A DNA stretch of 64,000 nucleotides from Collinsella aerofaciens. GTDB taxonomy: Bacteria > Actinomycetota > Coriobacteriia > Coriobacteriales > Coriobacteriaceae. The position numbers were made by a program, and so were the translations under genes. The notes under the pieces were generated by a model, which was not told where the DNA came from, ran no database searches, and was given only the letters and a program-made list of their open reading frames with translations. Positions 35,428-44,256 of this stretch are shown in pieces (position 1 is the stretch's first letter; every line of letters begins with the position of its first letter). The stretch is from NCBI GenBank assembly GCA_021639365.1, contig JAJXHK010000001.1:62001-126000 (forward strand), given 5' to 3'.

Positions 35428-36420
35428 TTACGAGCGCCAGAATGTCTCAATCAAGTCGTCACGCGCCTTGACTTCGCTCTTTACATAGATGCGATGCAGG
35501 TGAGCCTTGACGGTACCCGGACTAATCACAAGTTCGTTAGCAATATTTTGGACATCGAGTCCACGCAATACGAGTGTAAACACTTCCTGTTCACGCTTTG
35601 AAAGCCCATGCTCGTCCGAGAAAATCACAACACGCGAGACAAGGTCCTCCCGTGCATCACGGCGCTCTGTCGCTACCTCTTCATCGGCACGAGGGTGACG
35701 CGAGAACACACGTAAGATATGGCTGAACTGTTTAAATAGCTGAACGGCTGCAGCCACAAACAATAAATTCTCTGAGATATTCCGCTCGCCCAGATACCAT
35801 AAAAAGGCGCTCACCATCACGTTGTCAACGTCAGGCGTGCAGAATAGGATCATATAGGTATCTTCGATAACCACCATCACGGTAAGCACGCAGGCTATGC
35901 GAAAGAACGTCCGAGAGCGCTCAAGATCGAGCCGCTCAGCCCTATTCTCCGTCTTGCGATAGCAGGCGTAAGCATATACCAAGCAGAATGCCATTCCCAA
36001 ATCGCGCGAAAGCCAAAAAAGATATTGCTGAACCTGGCCCGCAAAGCCAGTACGAGGCACCAGAGCAAGCTGAAGCACGGCGATCGGTACGACATATGCG
36101 GCAACGCGCTTAACGGTCACCTCATCGTGTAAGCGAAACGTTACCCAAAGCCATACGCACGCAAGAATCGCCACGCCCAGCGCGCAGCGCAGTAACGGAT
36201 GTTGAAGCGGCTCATTAAACGTCACCACATAGTCATATTTGAGCCGGTTGTACTCATCAAAGAAGATCACCGACATATCGAAGATATAGAGAAGGAAGCC
36301 CGCGGCCGCCACCAAACAATCGCGTCGACGAGTCATGAGCCATATTACGAGCGCAGTAGATGCCGTCACCAATCCAACGCCCATGACAAGAATCGTGTAG
36401 ATAAAGAATGCGAAGCTCAT
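35428..36420 (-). CDS. Membrane-bound LuxR-type regulator (seven-helix sensor), paralogue A
   Basis: A 330-residue protein: about seven transmembrane helices (first MSFAFFIYTILVMGVGLVTA) followed by a cytoplasmic LuxR helix-turn-helix (LSKREQEVFTLVLRG, SPGTVKAHLHRIYVK). It shares with the protein at 43291-44256 the intramembrane motifs SVIFFDEY, VIEDTYMIL and YLGERNISENL, so the two are paralogues. ATG at 36420 follows GAGGG. The amidohydrolase and MATE genes lie downstream and an APC antiporter upstream. Confidence 0.88.
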   Translation of the reverse strand: MSFAFFIYTILVMGVGLVTASTALVIWLMTRRRDCLVAAAGFLLYIFDMSVIFFDEYNRLKYDYVVTFNEPLQHPLLRCALGVAILACVWLWVTFRLHDEVTVKRVAAYVVPIAVLQLALVPRTGFAGQVQQYLFWLSRDLGMAFCLVYAYACYRKTENRAERLDLERSRTFFRIACVLTVMVVIEDTYMILFCTPDVDNVMVSAFLWYLGERNISENLLFVAAAVQLFKQFSHILRVFSRHPRADEEVATERRDAREDLVSRVVIFSDEHGLSKREQEVFTLVLRGLDVQNIANELVISPGTVKAHLHRIYVKSEVKARDDLIETFWRS

Positions 36421-36510
36421 ACTACCCTCATTCCGCGCACAACCAGCTTGATTCTGCATTACGGTTATGGTAGAAACATCGAACGAATACCAAGATCGAA
36501 AGGAGAGGCC

Positions 36511-36702
36511 ATGGCACCGATTGCACCGCTCAAGATTATTGTCGCGCCTGCCGCCAAGGCCATCGCCAAGATCGGTTCGACCATGACCTACGATGATGTT
36601 CCTTGCATCGTTGATGAACGCAACGACAGCTGCCCCTACCTGGGCCATGTCCCCTACTTTGCGCCTAAACTCTCCTCTGATATCGAGCAGCACAACTGCT
36701 AG
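36511..36702 (+). CDS. Small conserved-looking protein, 63 aa
   Basis: Starts MAPIAPLKIIVAPAAKAIA and ends in DIEQHNC. ATG at 36511 has a strong AAAGGAGAGG site, and a plausible promoter (TTGATT, 17 bp, TAGAAA) lies upstream. It is divergent from membrane regulator A. Four cysteine or histidine residues cluster in the second half. I do not recognise the family; it may be a real small protein or a truncated gene. Confidence 0.45.
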   Translation: MAPIAPLKIIVAPAAKAIAKIGSTMTYDDVPCIVDERNDSCPYLGHVPYFAPKLSSDIEQHNC

Positions 36703-36797
36703 CATAACCTTCACGATTGCCGCAGTAATCCTCGCAGCAATTTGTTAACTCGGAAGCAACTCCGGTTTTGAGTCCCGCGCTGTCGAACCGAACCCCC

Positions 36798-38195
36798 TCA
36801 CGATTTGCGTTTTCCACACACGCCAACGCCGGGATTGTCGACACTGCGGCCGCGGCGCGATATGAGGCGCGAAACCTCGCCCAGCAACACGCCGATCACC
36901 ACACCCATGAGGATCGGCAACTTTGACATCTCGGCGGGCGAGCTGTTAAGCGGCACGATTGTCGCAACAATCGAAAGCACGAGTTCTATCACCGGCACCG
37001 CAAGCGCTACCGCAAGCACCTTGCCCTCGAAGGGCGCGCGGAACACGCGCGGGCGGTCGTCGTATTTGCGCAGGCGCCAAAACGCCGGGAACATCGGGAT
37101 ATAGCTCATGAGCAGAAAGACGACGTTCATCGAAAAGAAGACCCAAAAAACGTCGGAACCCTCACCCAGTGGAATCTGAAGTAGCAGCACCAAGCTGGCA
37201 AAACAACCGTTAATGAGTGCCGAGCCGTTGGGCATGCCGGTCTTCTTGGACACCAGCGCAAAGGGACGCGGCATGTTGCCATGGCGCGCGGCATAGCTCG
37301 CCACGTTGTTGACGCCAAAACTCCAGCAGATCATGTTGGCGAACAGCGTCACCAAAAAGGCCATGCCCACAATCATCGTCAGCGGGTGGCTGCGCCCCAC
37401 CATGGCGGCAACCGCGTCCACAATGCCCGAATCGAGCGAAAGCTGCTCGGTGGGAACCGCAGCCCCAATGCCGATGCCGCAAATGATGTAAATTGCCGCA
37501 ATGGCAACGCCACCGGCGATAACCGCCTTGGGAATATCGCGCGACGGGTTCTTCATCGTGCTGGCAAAGGTCGCGACCACCTCAAAGCCCATAAAGTTGA
37601 ATAGGATGATCGAAAGATACGTCAGTGAGTTAGTGTCTCCCAGATTGGGGACAAAGGTCTTAAACGACATATCGTTGGCAAAGCCGTTGTTGCAGGCAAA
37701 CCAGATGCCGACGATTCCCACCACGGCGGTAATGAGCACCTTGATGACGGCGCCGCCATCCATGACCCAATCGGCCTCGGCCACCGGCTGCATTGCCATG
37801 ACCGTGACGCCCCACACAAAGGCAAGCTCGATGGCAATTCGGACCCCAAGCGAAAATTCGATGCCCCATACCGCATTGATAACACTGGGGAACATGCAGG
37901 CGATACTTGCCACCCACAGTGGAAAGTTGACCCAGTAGCACCAGGAGCAGCGTGCGCCCCAACGGTCGCCCAAGCCCAGGCGAACCCAGTCGTACAGGCC
38001 GCCCTCGGAATCGAACGCCGTACCCAGCTCGGCCACCACCAGGCCATAGGGAAGCAAAAACGTAATGATGAGGAAGATCCACCAGAAGAACTGCACGTTA
38101 CCCATGGCAGATGCCGGAGCAGCCGCCTCGATGGTAAAGACAACGCAGATAACCGAGAGGATGACCTCGAACAGGGAGAACTTTTTACCTGCCAC
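36798..38195 (-). CDS. APC-family amino acid/polyamine antiporter, paralogue A
   Basis: A 465-residue, 12-helix permease of the amino acid-polyamine-organocation superfamily. It is closely related to the protein at 40314-41753 (both open with a CVVF..EAAAPA.A.GN..FFWW segment and share GLGD(R/K)WGAR and NFMGFEV). The start is GTG at 38195 after GGGGGAG. It follows agmatine deiminase 2 on the same strand, so agmatine/putrescine exchange is the likely role; other amino acids are possible. A 71-bp structured leader precedes it. Confidence 0.88.
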   Translation of the reverse strand: MAGKKFSLFEVILSVICVVFTIEAAAPASAMGNVQFFWWIFLIITFLLPYGLVVAELGTAFDSEGGLYDWVRLGLGDRWGARCSWCYWVNFPLWVASIACMFPSVINAVWGIEFSLGVRIAIELAFVWGVTVMAMQPVAEADWVMDGGAVIKVLITAVVGIVGIWFACNNGFANDMSFKTFVPNLGDTNSLTYLSIILFNFMGFEVVATFASTMKNPSRDIPKAVIAGGVAIAAIYIICGIGIGAAVPTEQLSLDSGIVDAVAAMVGRSHPLTMIVGMAFLVTLFANMICWSFGVNNVASYAARHGNMPRPFALVSKKTGMPNGSALINGCFASLVLLLQIPLGEGSDVFWVFFSMNVVFLLMSYIPMFPAFWRLRKYDDRPRVFRAPFEGKVLAVALAVPVIELVLSIVATIVPLNSSPAEMSKLPILMGVVIGVLLGEVSRLISRRGRSVDNPGVGVCGKRKS

Positions 38196-38219
38196 GGCAC
38201 GCTCCCCCTACAGCAAAAA

Positions 38220-38290
38220 GGATGGCATCTGTACCGAAGGCGCAGCCCAAGGTAGGGTTGCAGGCCGCGTCACCGGTACAGGTGCCATCC
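38220..38290 (-). promoter_or_regulatory. Structured leader before antiporter A
   Basis: GGATGGCATCTGTACCG (38220-38236) pairs with CGGTACAGGTGCCATCC (38274-38290), one mismatch, enclosing GGCGCAGCCC/GGGTTGCAGGCC pairs. It sits some 10 bp before the ribosome site. It does not match a riboswitch class that I can name. Confidence 0.5.
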
Positions 38291-38423
38291 CAAAGAGAAG
38301 AGAGGATGCATTTGTTGGACCAACGCTCGCGGAACAGGCGCGTGTAGATAACGATACGCTGGTACATAAATACTCCGATCAAAACGGCCGCGATTGCGAC
38401 CGGAATCTTTTGGCAATTGAAGA

Positions 38424-38490
38424 CGCGTCTGACCTGGGATATTCAAGCGAACAATTGGCCTAACCCGCAATAAATCCCAGATCAGACGCG
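38424..38490. repeat. Palindrome with 17-bp arms
   Basis: CGCGTCTGACCTGGGAT pairs with ATCCCAGATCAGACGCG (one mismatch), loop of 33 nt with inner GGCAATTG-like pairing nearby. It is part of a 545-bp gap between deiminase 2 and antiporter A. Confidence 0.6.
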
Positions 38491-38507
38491 TACTCAATCA
38501 AAGAGGC

Positions 38508-38641
38508 GGGCACTCCGAAGTGGAGGCAACGGAGTGCCCAAAGAAAAACCCAGCCGACCAAGACATCAAGTGACCAGACCATCAATGCCCCGAGATGGTC
38601 ACGGTGCGATTCACCGACTGTCCGATTGATCGGCTGGGTTT
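38508..38641. repeat. Two further hairpins in the deiminase 2 - antiporter A gap
   Basis: GGGCACTCCG/CGGAGTGCCC (38508-38539) and AAACCCAGCCGA/TCGGCTGGGTTT (38546-38557 with 38630-38641), the second enclosing GACCA/TGGTC. The function is unknown. Confidence 0.55.
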
Positions 38642-38642
38642 C

Positions 38643-38727
38643 TGAGGTGCGGCAGATTCCCGTGAAAGAGGAGTGCCGCGTACTTTGGTACGCAAGCGAC
38701 GAATGAACGGGAAGGTGCCGTGCCTCA
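38643..38727 (+). repeat. Long palindrome, family 2, copy 1
   Basis: Outer arms TGAGGTGCGGCA..TTCCCGT and ACGGGAA..TGCCGTGCCTCA; inner GCGTAC-TTTG-GTACGC. Internal loops are AAAGAGGAGTGCC on the left and AAGCGACGAATGA on the right, shared with 62792-62874. It ends 14 bp after the stop of deiminase 2 on the minus strand. Confidence 0.7.
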
Positions 38728-38740
38728 GGAAGCCAGACAA

Positions 38741-39946
38741 TTACGCGGACGGCTCCTGCTGCGTAATGCAGTGGATGTTGCCGCCACCGAAGACGACCTG
38801 CTCGGACTGAACGCCGACGCACTTGTAGACGCCGTCGCCCCAGACCTCGTCGTAAATCTTCTGGAGCGTGTCAACGGCCAGCTGGTCGTTCTCATCGCCG
38901 TACTGCGGGACGATAACGCCGTGGTTGGTGACCAGGTAGTTCATGTAGGAGGCGATCAGCGGCTCGTCGGGGACGCGCGGCTCGGCGTTCTCGTCGGCGT
39001 CGATGGTGTCGCAGGAAGCCTGGTCCATGAACAGCGGGTTCACGGGCATGCAGAGCTTGTAGACCTTCATCTTGCGGCCCTTGGCGTCAACGGCGTTGGA
39101 GAGGGTCTCGTAGGCAGCGTGGCACTGCTCGTAGAACGGATACTCGGGATCGTCGGTCCAGATGCAGGCCATGACGCCCGGGGCGACGAACGTGGCGACG
39201 TCGTCGATGTGGCCGTTGGTCTCCTCGGGGTCGATGCCCTCCTTGACCCAGATGACCTTCTCGACACCCAGGTAATCCTTGAGGTGCTCGTCCATGTAGG
39301 CGCGAAGCTCCTCGCTCCAGGGCTCAAACTTCTTCTTGAACTTGGGCCAGATGGACTCGGGATCCTCTTCCTCCTCGAGCACCGCAGAGCAGGTGCGGCC
39401 CGGGGAAAGCAGGCACTGGTCGGTCACGACAAGGGTGCCCTCGCCGTCGACGGTGATGGAGCCGCCCTCGAGGATCATGTCATCGGGACGATAGCGGCGG
39501 CAGCCGGAGAGCTCAGCCATCTTGAGGGCGATCTGCTCGTCCTTGTCCCACGGGAAGTACAGGCCGTCGACGAGGCCGCCGTAGGCGTTGAAGTGCCAGT
39601 GGTTGGCGCGCTTCTCGCCCTTGCCGTTGATGACGTAGGTGGCAGCGGTGTCGCGGAACCAGGCGTCGTCGGTGGTCATCTCGATGACGGTGACGTTCTC
39701 GTCGTTCTCGAAGACGGCCTTGCAGTTGGCGTAGTCGACCTGGTTGGCGCACATATAGACCGGGGTGAACTCGGAGATGGCGCGGGCGATGGCGGCATAC
39801 TGCTTCTGGGCCGGCTTGGCGCCGTGGGCCCAGGTGTCGGTGCGGTGGGGCCAGCCCATCCACACGCGATCCTGCGGGGCGAACTCGGCGGGCATAAAGA
39901 AGCCATCGGCCTTGGGGGTGGACTCGGACTCGGTGATCGTACGCAT
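38741..39946 (-). CDS. aguA: Agmatine deiminase 2
   Basis: A 401-residue second agmatine deiminase, with VWMGWPHRTDTW, DDAWFRDTA, FNAYGGLVDGLYFPW, TNGHIDDVA and the catalytic GGGNIHCITQQEP. It is about 28 residues longer than copy 1 through an acidic insertion (LEEEEDPESIWPKFKKKFEP) near the middle. ATG at 39946 has GGAGGAAA. It lies between the two APC antiporters on the same strand, downstream of ptcA and antiporter B, so it is the deiminase most clearly tied to the energy-yielding pathway. Confidence 0.95.
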   Translation of the reverse strand: MRTITESESTPKADGFFMPAEFAPQDRVWMGWPHRTDTWAHGAKPAQKQYAAIARAISEFTPVYMCANQVDYANCKAVFENDENVTVIEMTTDDAWFRDTAATYVINGKGEKRANHWHFNAYGGLVDGLYFPWDKDEQIALKMAELSGCRRYRPDDMILEGGSITVDGEGTLVVTDQCLLSPGRTCSAVLEEEEDPESIWPKFKKKFEPWSEELRAYMDEHLKDYLGVEKVIWVKEGIDPEETNGHIDDVATFVAPGVMACIWTDDPEYPFYEQCHAAYETLSNAVDAKGRKMKVYKLCMPVNPLFMDQASCDTIDADENAEPRVPDEPLIASYMNYLVTNHGVIVPQYGDENDQLAVDTLQKIYDEVWGDGVYKCVGVQSEQVVFGGGNIHCITQQEPSA

Positions 39947-39959
39947 AAGATTTCCTCCA

Positions 39960-40310
39960 AATCGAACGATCGCTTGCTGCGGGCGGGTTACCCGCAGTCT
40001 AAAACCAAGAGATGGTAGGCGCCCGTTCCCCGGCAAAGGTCGGGGCGCCCGGCGCCGGTTTTCACGGAGTCGCACCGGCAAGCGACGACGTAACCAAGTG
40101 CGCGGAGACAAAACGCACGAAGGATACGGAAGAGAGATTGGGGTGGGCGGTGGTTACCGGAGCTATCGCTCACACCCACCCCGGGGAATGGTTAGCAAAC
40201 CTGTCGCTTGGGCACGCCTCCGAAGAGGCTAGAGTGCCCGGAGTCGGGAGCGACAAGCCCGACGAAGCGCACGTTGGTACGCGAGGAGGGTTGGAGCCCC
40301 AGAACCGGGT
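39960..40310 (-). promoter_or_regulatory. Long structured gap between antiporter B and deiminase 2
   Basis: 367 bp without a gene holds several stems: GGGGTGGG/CCCACCCC (about 40140-40184), GTCGCT..GGGCAC/GTGCCC..AGCGAC (about 40203-40252), CTAGAGTGCCCGG/CCGGGTGCTCTAG (to 40316, imperfect) with inner GCGCAC/GTACGC, and GGCGCCCG/CGGGGCGCC near 40020-40055. Part is probably the terminator of antiporter B, part the leader of deiminase 2. Confidence 0.4.
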
Positions 40311-40313
40311 GCT

Positions 40314-41753
40314 CTAGTCCTCCTCGGCCTCGGCGGCCTCCTCAGCGAGACGCTGGGCTGCGAGCTCAGGGGTCAGACCCTTGTACTCTTCCTTGCGGCC
40401 CTTAGCGCTGACGACGCGGACGACCTCGCCGATGAGCACGAGCACGATGAAGATAACGATCATCGGGAGCTTGTCGCCAATTTCAGCGGCGGAGAACGGC
40501 ACCAGCGTTGCGACGATGGCCAGGACCAGCTCGATGCAGGGGATGGCCAGCATGACCTTCATCATGGCGCCCTTAAACGGGAACGTGAAGATACGCTCGC
40601 GGTTGGGGTCGTTCTTACGAAGGTTGAGGAACGCCGGGAACATCGGGATGTAGGTCAGCAGCAGGAAGACGACGGAGGTGCCGAAGAGCATCCAGAAGAC
40701 ACCGTTGGAGATGGCATCGATGGGAACGAGCTGCAGGCACAGCACCAGGGAGGCAACGACAGCGTTGACCAGGTTGGCGCCGTTGGGCATGTCGTCATCC
40801 GAGATCATCGAGGCGAAGACCTTGGGCATGTTGCCGTGCTCAGCAGCATAGCGAGCGACGGAGTTGACGCCGAAGGACCAAGCAGCCATGTTGGCGAACA
40901 GGGTGATCAGGAAGGCGATGCAGATGACCTTGAAGAGCATGGAGTCGCCCACCATGGTCTGAACTGCGACGATCATGCCGTAGTCGGGGTCGATGGAGTC
41001 GGCCGGCACGGCGGCGCCGATGCCGAAGCCGGCGAACAGGTAGATGACGGCGATAGCCACGCCACCGACGATGATAGCCTTGGGAATATCGCGAGCGGGA
41101 TCGGCCATGTCGTCGGTCATGGTGCAGATGACCTCGAAGCCCATGAAGTTGAAGATGATGATGGACAGGTAGCCAAGAGCGTTGGTGTTGGTGAGCTCGG
41201 GCAGGAAGGTGGCAGCGGACATGTCGTTCGCAAAACCGTTCTCCATGGCATACCAGATGCCCAGGGCGCCGACGATAACGGCAACGGCGACCTTGATAAT
41301 GGCGCCACCGTTGAGGACCCACTCGGAGTCGGCAGCCTTGGAGCGGCCCATAAGGTAGACGATCCACACAAAGGCAAGTTCGATACCCATCTTGGCAATC
41401 AGGTTGAACTCGACGCCAAAGACCATGCCCAGGATGTCGGGGAACATGGTGGCCAGCGAGGCGATCCACAGCGGGTAGTTAACCCAGTAGTAATACGAAA
41501 TGCGGGCGCCCCACTTGTCGCCCAGGCCATCGCGTACCCAGTCGTAAATGCCGCCCTCGCCGTCATAGGTGGTGCCGAGCTCGGCGACAACCATGCCGTA
41601 AGGGAGCAGGAAGGTCAGGATCAGGAAGATCCACCAGAAGAACTGCTGGTTGCCAATGGCGGCAGCAGGTGCGGCGGCCTCGCAAACGAAGACGACGCAG
41701 ATGATGGTCGAAATGACCGTCAAGAAGGAAAGCTTTTTCTTTCCGTCGCTCAT
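40314..41753 (-). CDS. aguD: Agmatine:putrescine antiporter, APC family (paralogue B)
   Basis: A 479-residue, 12-helix permease starting MSDGKKKLSFLTVISTIICVV, with GNQQFFWWIFLILTFLLPYG and NFMGFEVICTMTDDM. It sits between putrescine carbamoyltransferase and agmatine deiminase 2, the arrangement of known agmatine deiminase clusters where AguD swaps external agmatine for internal putrescine. The charged C-terminal tail (RLAEEAAEAEED) is an extra feature. The role is inferred from context; the family is certain. Confidence 0.9.
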   Translation of the reverse strand: MSDGKKKLSFLTVISTIICVVFVCEAAAPAAAIGNQQFFWWIFLILTFLLPYGMVVAELGTTYDGEGGIYDWVRDGLGDKWGARISYYYWVNYPLWIASLATMFPDILGMVFGVEFNLIAKMGIELAFVWIVYLMGRSKAADSEWVLNGGAIIKVAVAVIVGALGIWYAMENGFANDMSAATFLPELTNTNALGYLSIIIFNFMGFEVICTMTDDMADPARDIPKAIIVGGVAIAVIYLFAGFGIGAAVPADSIDPDYGMIVAVQTMVGDSMLFKVICIAFLITLFANMAAWSFGVNSVARYAAEHGNMPKVFASMISDDDMPNGANLVNAVVASLVLCLQLVPIDAISNGVFWMLFGTSVVFLLLTYIPMFPAFLNLRKNDPNRERIFTFPFKGAMMKVMLAIPCIELVLAIVATLVPFSAAEIGDKLPMIVIFIVLVLIGEVVRVVSAKGRKEEYKGLTPELAAQRLAEEAAEAEED

Positions 41754-41886
41754 GATGAGCTCCTTCGCTCAGTCTTGGACAGATCCGAGGCCCTAAGGTA
41801 TTAAGGCAATTGCTTGGGCCTCGGTGAGCGGGCGACAGGAGACGAGCATCCGCCGCCCGCAAACGTGCTTTTAGAAGTCTTGAGGC

Positions 41887-42960
41887 TTAGAGCTGCTCGA
41901 GAGCCTCGAGAGCGGCGTGGAGCTCAGCCTTGGCGGAGTACTCGACACCCTCGTCGTTGAGCGGGGTGCGCTTGCCCAGGGCGGCAAGGAGAGCACGGAT
42001 GGAGTGCTTGCGGTTCTCGGCCTCGACCCAGCACAGGGAGCGCTCGGGATCGTCCATGACTTCGTCGACGACCTCCTCGTTGCGGGTGGCCGGCAGGCAG
42101 TGCATGAACTTGGAGTTGGGGCCGGCAAAGTTCATCATGTCCATGGTGACCTGATACTTGGGATAGAACACGTCCATGTAGTTCTCGCCCGAGACCTCCT
42201 CGTCGTACAGGCCATACCACACGTCGGTGTAGATGAAGTCGGCGCCCTTGATGCACTCGATGTCGTCGGAGATGACGACAGAGCCGCCGGAGACCTTGCA
42301 GTTCTCCTCGGCGATGGCCATCATCTGCTTGCCGAACTCGGCGCGCTCCTCGACGGTGCCAACGTGCAGGCCGCCGTCGGGGATCTGGTGGCCCTTAGGT
42401 CCAAACTGGACAAACTTCATGCCGACCTTGGAGGCGATGAACATGAGGGAGACGCAGACCTGGGTGGCGTCGCCGATGAAGGCCAGGGTGCAGTCCTCGA
42501 TCTTCTTGCCCTCGGGGAGGTTCTCGAGCATGGTCATGAGGTCGCCCATCTCCTGCGTGGGATGGTTGAACTCGGACATGCCGTTGATGACGGGCACAGC
42601 GGAGCCCTCGGCGAGGCCGACGACGTCCTTGTGACGGTCAACGCGAGCCATCATGATGTCGAGCAGCGAGCCCATGACGCGAGCGGTGTCGCCCAGGGAC
42701 TCGTGACCGCCGAGCTGGATGGTGCCAGGGCCATAGAACTGAGCATGGCCGCCGAGGTCGGTCATAGCGGTCTCGAAGGAAAGACGAGTGCGGGTGGAGA
42801 CCTGCTGGAAGATCATGCCAAGGCTCTTGTTGCGGAGCAGGTGCGGATAATAACCGTCAACCTTGATGGCCTTCTTCATTGCCAGGCCAAGATCCTCGAT
42901 AGCCAGGATCTGCTCTTTGGTGAAGTCGTTGGTGTCGATGAAATCCTTAGGCAGTGCCAT
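41887..42960 (-). CDS. ptcA: Putrescine carbamoyltransferase
   Basis: Phosphorolyses N-carbamoylputrescine to putrescine and carbamoyl phosphate. The 357-residue transcarbamylase has the carbamoyl-phosphate loop STRTR, EFNHPTQEMGDL, FIGDATQVC and HCLPATRNEEV. The pairing with deiminase and antiporter genes, and the YFY-free HPTQEMGDL region, favour PtcA over ornithine transcarbamylase. ATG at 42960 follows AAGGAAAT. It is first gene of the ptcA-aguD-aguA-antiporter series. Carbamate kinase, which would make ATP from the product, is not in the window. Confidence 0.92.
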   Translation of the reverse strand: MALPKDFIDTNDFTKEQILAIEDLGLAMKKAIKVDGYYPHLLRNKSLGMIFQQVSTRTRLSFETAMTDLGGHAQFYGPGTIQLGGHESLGDTARVMGSLLDIMMARVDRHKDVVGLAEGSAVPVINGMSEFNHPTQEMGDLMTMLENLPEGKKIEDCTLAFIGDATQVCVSLMFIASKVGMKFVQFGPKGHQIPDGGLHVGTVEERAEFGKQMMAIAEENCKVSGGSVVISDDIECIKGADFIYTDVWYGLYDEEVSGENYMDVFYPKYQVTMDMMNFAGPNSKFMHCLPATRNEEVVDEVMDDPERSLCWVEAENRKHSIRALLAALGKRTPLNDEGVEYSAKAELHAALEALEQL

Positions 42961-43062
42961 GTCGATTTCCTTTCCGCCGGTCTTGCCGACTATTACTATG
43001 AGGCGCTCGAACATCACGCCTCGTGTTGACAAGACCATCATTCACCCGTATGCAATTTTTAC

Positions 43063-43092
43063 CTAGTTTATTCGGGATTAAAGACCGTTCAC
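43063..43092 (+). promoter_or_regulatory. Direct repeat resembling LytTR-type sites
   Basis: CTAGTTTAT and ACCGTTCAC begin 21 bp apart in the region between ptcA and the divergent membrane regulator B. An inverted ACCGTTCGC is at 43165-43173. The motif is shared with sites near degV and galK. Confidence 0.3.
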
Positions 43093-43290
43093 GGAGTTAC
43101 ACCCCCTCTAAACCAATATAAACCCGCAGGTCAAGAGTTTACAGGGGGTTTACCATCTAGAACCGCGAACGGTATACGGCTATGCTGTATCTCGGCGCCT
43201 AATCCGCAATGAAACGAAGGGTTGAGACGTCTATATCCCACAAGGTATACAGAGCTCGGCCATAGAATAAATGAGATGGGACGGAGACAG

Positions 43291-44256
43291 ATGAACACCC
43301 TGATGTTCTTCTATACCCTAGCGATACTCGTGATCTGTATTGTGACGGCGGTACTCTCGCTTGCCGCCTATGCCTCATCTCGTCGACGCTTCTTTATCTA
43401 TGGCAGCGGCGTATTTATCTGCTATGCCATCGAGATGACCGAGATTTTCTTTTTTGAATACACGCTGCAAAACCAGAGTTTTCCAGCCAGCGACTATTAC
43501 TCAATTACCATGCCTGTGTTGCGGACCTTTGTGGCGACCGCTTCGCAGGCTTTTATTTGGCTCATTGCCATGGATTTGCTCGACAAGCATTCAAAAAAGC
43601 AATTTGTCATTCCCGTCGCAACGTTCTTGCTGAGCGAGCTGCTGATTATCGTCGCTGTCCCCTACGGCCCCATTCATCAATGGCTCTACTACACGATGCG
43701 TCAGGTATTCCTTGTTTTCGTGGGGCTATATATCTTTTGGACGGCACGCAAGAGCACACAAGTCGAGCTGAAGGCACGCGTTAACAACCAACGAAAGCAC
43801 CTGATTATCGGCGCTATTCTGGTCGGTTGCATCGTTGCCGAGGATTTCTACAACATTCTGATTGTCCCCATGAGTCTGGCGCCCTCTTGGCTGCAACTAT
43901 ATCTGTCCGAGCGCAACTTTAGCGAAAACGTCTTTGCCTGCTACTTTGCGATTCTGCTGATCATCTACTCCTACCACGTGCTTTCAATCCGCATGCAGGA
44001 GGCGCCCGAGGAAAAGAACGTCAGCGATCTTGACCGGCATATCGAAGAGCAGATGCCCTTCTATCGCAACGCCTACAAGCTCTCCAACCGTGAGACCGAA
44101 GTTATGCGTCTGGTCGTACTGGGCAAATCGAACCAAGAGATCGCTGACGAGCTATTCCTTGCCGTGGGCACCGTCAAGACCCACATCCACAACATCCTGG
44201 TCAAAACCGAACAGCAAAACCGCACGACGCTCATCCTCCACTTTTGGAAGCGATAA
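43291..44256 (+). CDS. Membrane-bound LuxR-type regulator (seven-helix sensor), paralogue B
   Basis: A 321-residue protein with about seven transmembrane helices (MNTLMFFYTLAILVICIVTA and onward) and a C-terminal LuxR helix-turn-helix (LSNRETEVMRLVVLGKSNQE, AVGTVKTHIHNILVKTE). It shares TEIFFFEY, VAEDFYNIL and YLSERNFSENV with paralogue A; the acidic residues within or near helices could bind a cationic ligand such as agmatine. ATG at 43291 follows GGAGAC. It is divergent from ptcA, hence the likely regulator of the agmatine operon. Confidence 0.9.
   Translation: MNTLMFFYTLAILVICIVTAVLSLAAYASSRRRFFIYGSGVFICYAIEMTEIFFFEYTLQNQSFPASDYYSITMPVLRTFVATASQAFIWLIAMDLLDKHSKKQFVIPVATFLLSELLIIVAVPYGPIHQWLYYTMRQVFLVFVGLYIFWTARKSTQVELKARVNNQRKHLIIGAILVGCIVAEDFYNILIVPMSLAPSWLQLYLSERNFSENVFACYFAILLIIYSYHVLSIRMQEAPEEKNVSDLDRHIEEQMPFYRNAYKLSNRETEVMRLVVLGKSNQEIADELFLAVGTVKTHIHNILVKTEQQNRTTLILHFWKR

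Noticed and set aside
40055..40090. Cobalamin-riboswitch-like GGTGCGACTCCG on the minus strand
   Set aside because: The preceding GGGAA and following CCCGCNACTG elements are missing; the segment forms a simple CCGG-closed hairpin.
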